Positions 6,880 through 6,985 of a stretch of DNA of 6,985 bases are shown one piece after another; position 1 is the first letter of the stretch; each line of letters starts with the position of its first letter. This DNA comes from Thermoplasmatota archaeon (GTDB taxonomy: Archaea > Thermoplasmatota > Penumbrarchaeia > Penumbrarchaeales > Penumbrarchaeaceae). The notes under the pieces are model-generated. The model was not told the DNA's origin and did not search any database. It saw only the letters and a program-made list of their open reading frames with translations. The translations under genes and the position numbers were made by a program. The DNA lies in contig JAUVLN010000110.1 of the NCBI GenBank assembly GCA_030600725.1, positions 1 to 6,985 of the forward strand. The letters are read 5' to 3'.

Positions 6880-6900
6880 GGACCCGCCGAAATCCTTACA

Positions 6901-6961
6901 GGGCCCGCATTCCCACCGCTTTTTGGTGGGGGGCCCATTAACACTTCATCAATACTTTTTT
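6901..6961 (+). terminator. Bulged GC hairpin plus T-tract after the SPFH gene
   Basis: The inner stem CCCACC 6912-6917 pairs with GGTGGG 6925-6930 around a GCTTTTT loop. The outer stem GGGCCC 6901-6906 pairs with GGGCCC 6931-6936, with a 5-nt bulge on the left only. A run of six T lies at 6956-6961, about 20 bp further on. It starts 21 bases after the stop codon at 6877-6879. No gene is seen in 6880-6985. Confidence 0.6.
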
Positions 6962-6985
6962 CAAATTGTAAATGGTATCCCGGTT

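Noticed and set aside
1..6985. CRISPR array, insertion sequence, tRNA or rRNA
   Set aside because: No regularly spaced direct repeats, no transposase-like frame, no terminal inverted repeats and no RNA gene pattern were seen on either strand.

Overview
The window looks archaeal, most likely from a euryarchaeal or Thermoplasmatota-type organism. Reasons are an eIF2B-family protein fragment, TATA boxes rather than bacterial -35/-10 elements upstream of genes, oligo-T stretches and GC hairpins at gene ends, heavy AGG (Arg) and ATA (Ile) codon use, and a protein combining an AbrB-like DNA-binding segment with PhoU-like helices. The assignment rests on these signs, not on a marker gene.

Layout. 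(1) Positions 1-272 hold the 3' end of an eIF2B-family gene (+). (2) Positions 273-786 have no convincing gene. The first part (about 283-468) is GC-rich and holds four hairpins; it is followed by T-rich tracts and then an AT-rich promoter with tandem TATA-like boxes. (3) Positions 787-3504 (+) encode a secreted/membrane protein of about 905 residues: signal peptide, beta-propeller-like ectodomain, Ig-like domain, Gly/Ala/Ser-rich hydrophobic segment, and a polytopic C-terminal half. That half reads as a site-2-protease (M50) fold whose HExxH zinc motif has become IELVE. (4) Positions 3505-4773 (-) encode a 422-residue protein that looks like an archaeal AbrB-PhoU regulator. It is convergent with the previous gene with no spacer at all: the two stop codons form one TGATCA. 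(5) Positions 4774-4875 are a compact divergent promoter with mirror symmetry. (6) Positions 4876-6879 (+) encode a 667-residue flotillin/SPFH (band 7) membrane protein with an internal duplication, followed by a bulged hairpin and a T-tract that look like its terminator.

How the genes may work together is inference. The SPFH protein and the PhoU-like regulator share one symmetric intergenic promoter, so they may be co-regulated. The pseudo-S2P protein ends against the regulator gene. An SPFH scaffold, a polytopic protease-like sensor and a cytoplasmic regulator would make a plausible membrane-sensing or membrane-quality-control module. Only gene position and domain content support this. The strongest points for follow-up are the apparently dead S2P with a propeller ectodomain and the mirror-image divergent promoter.
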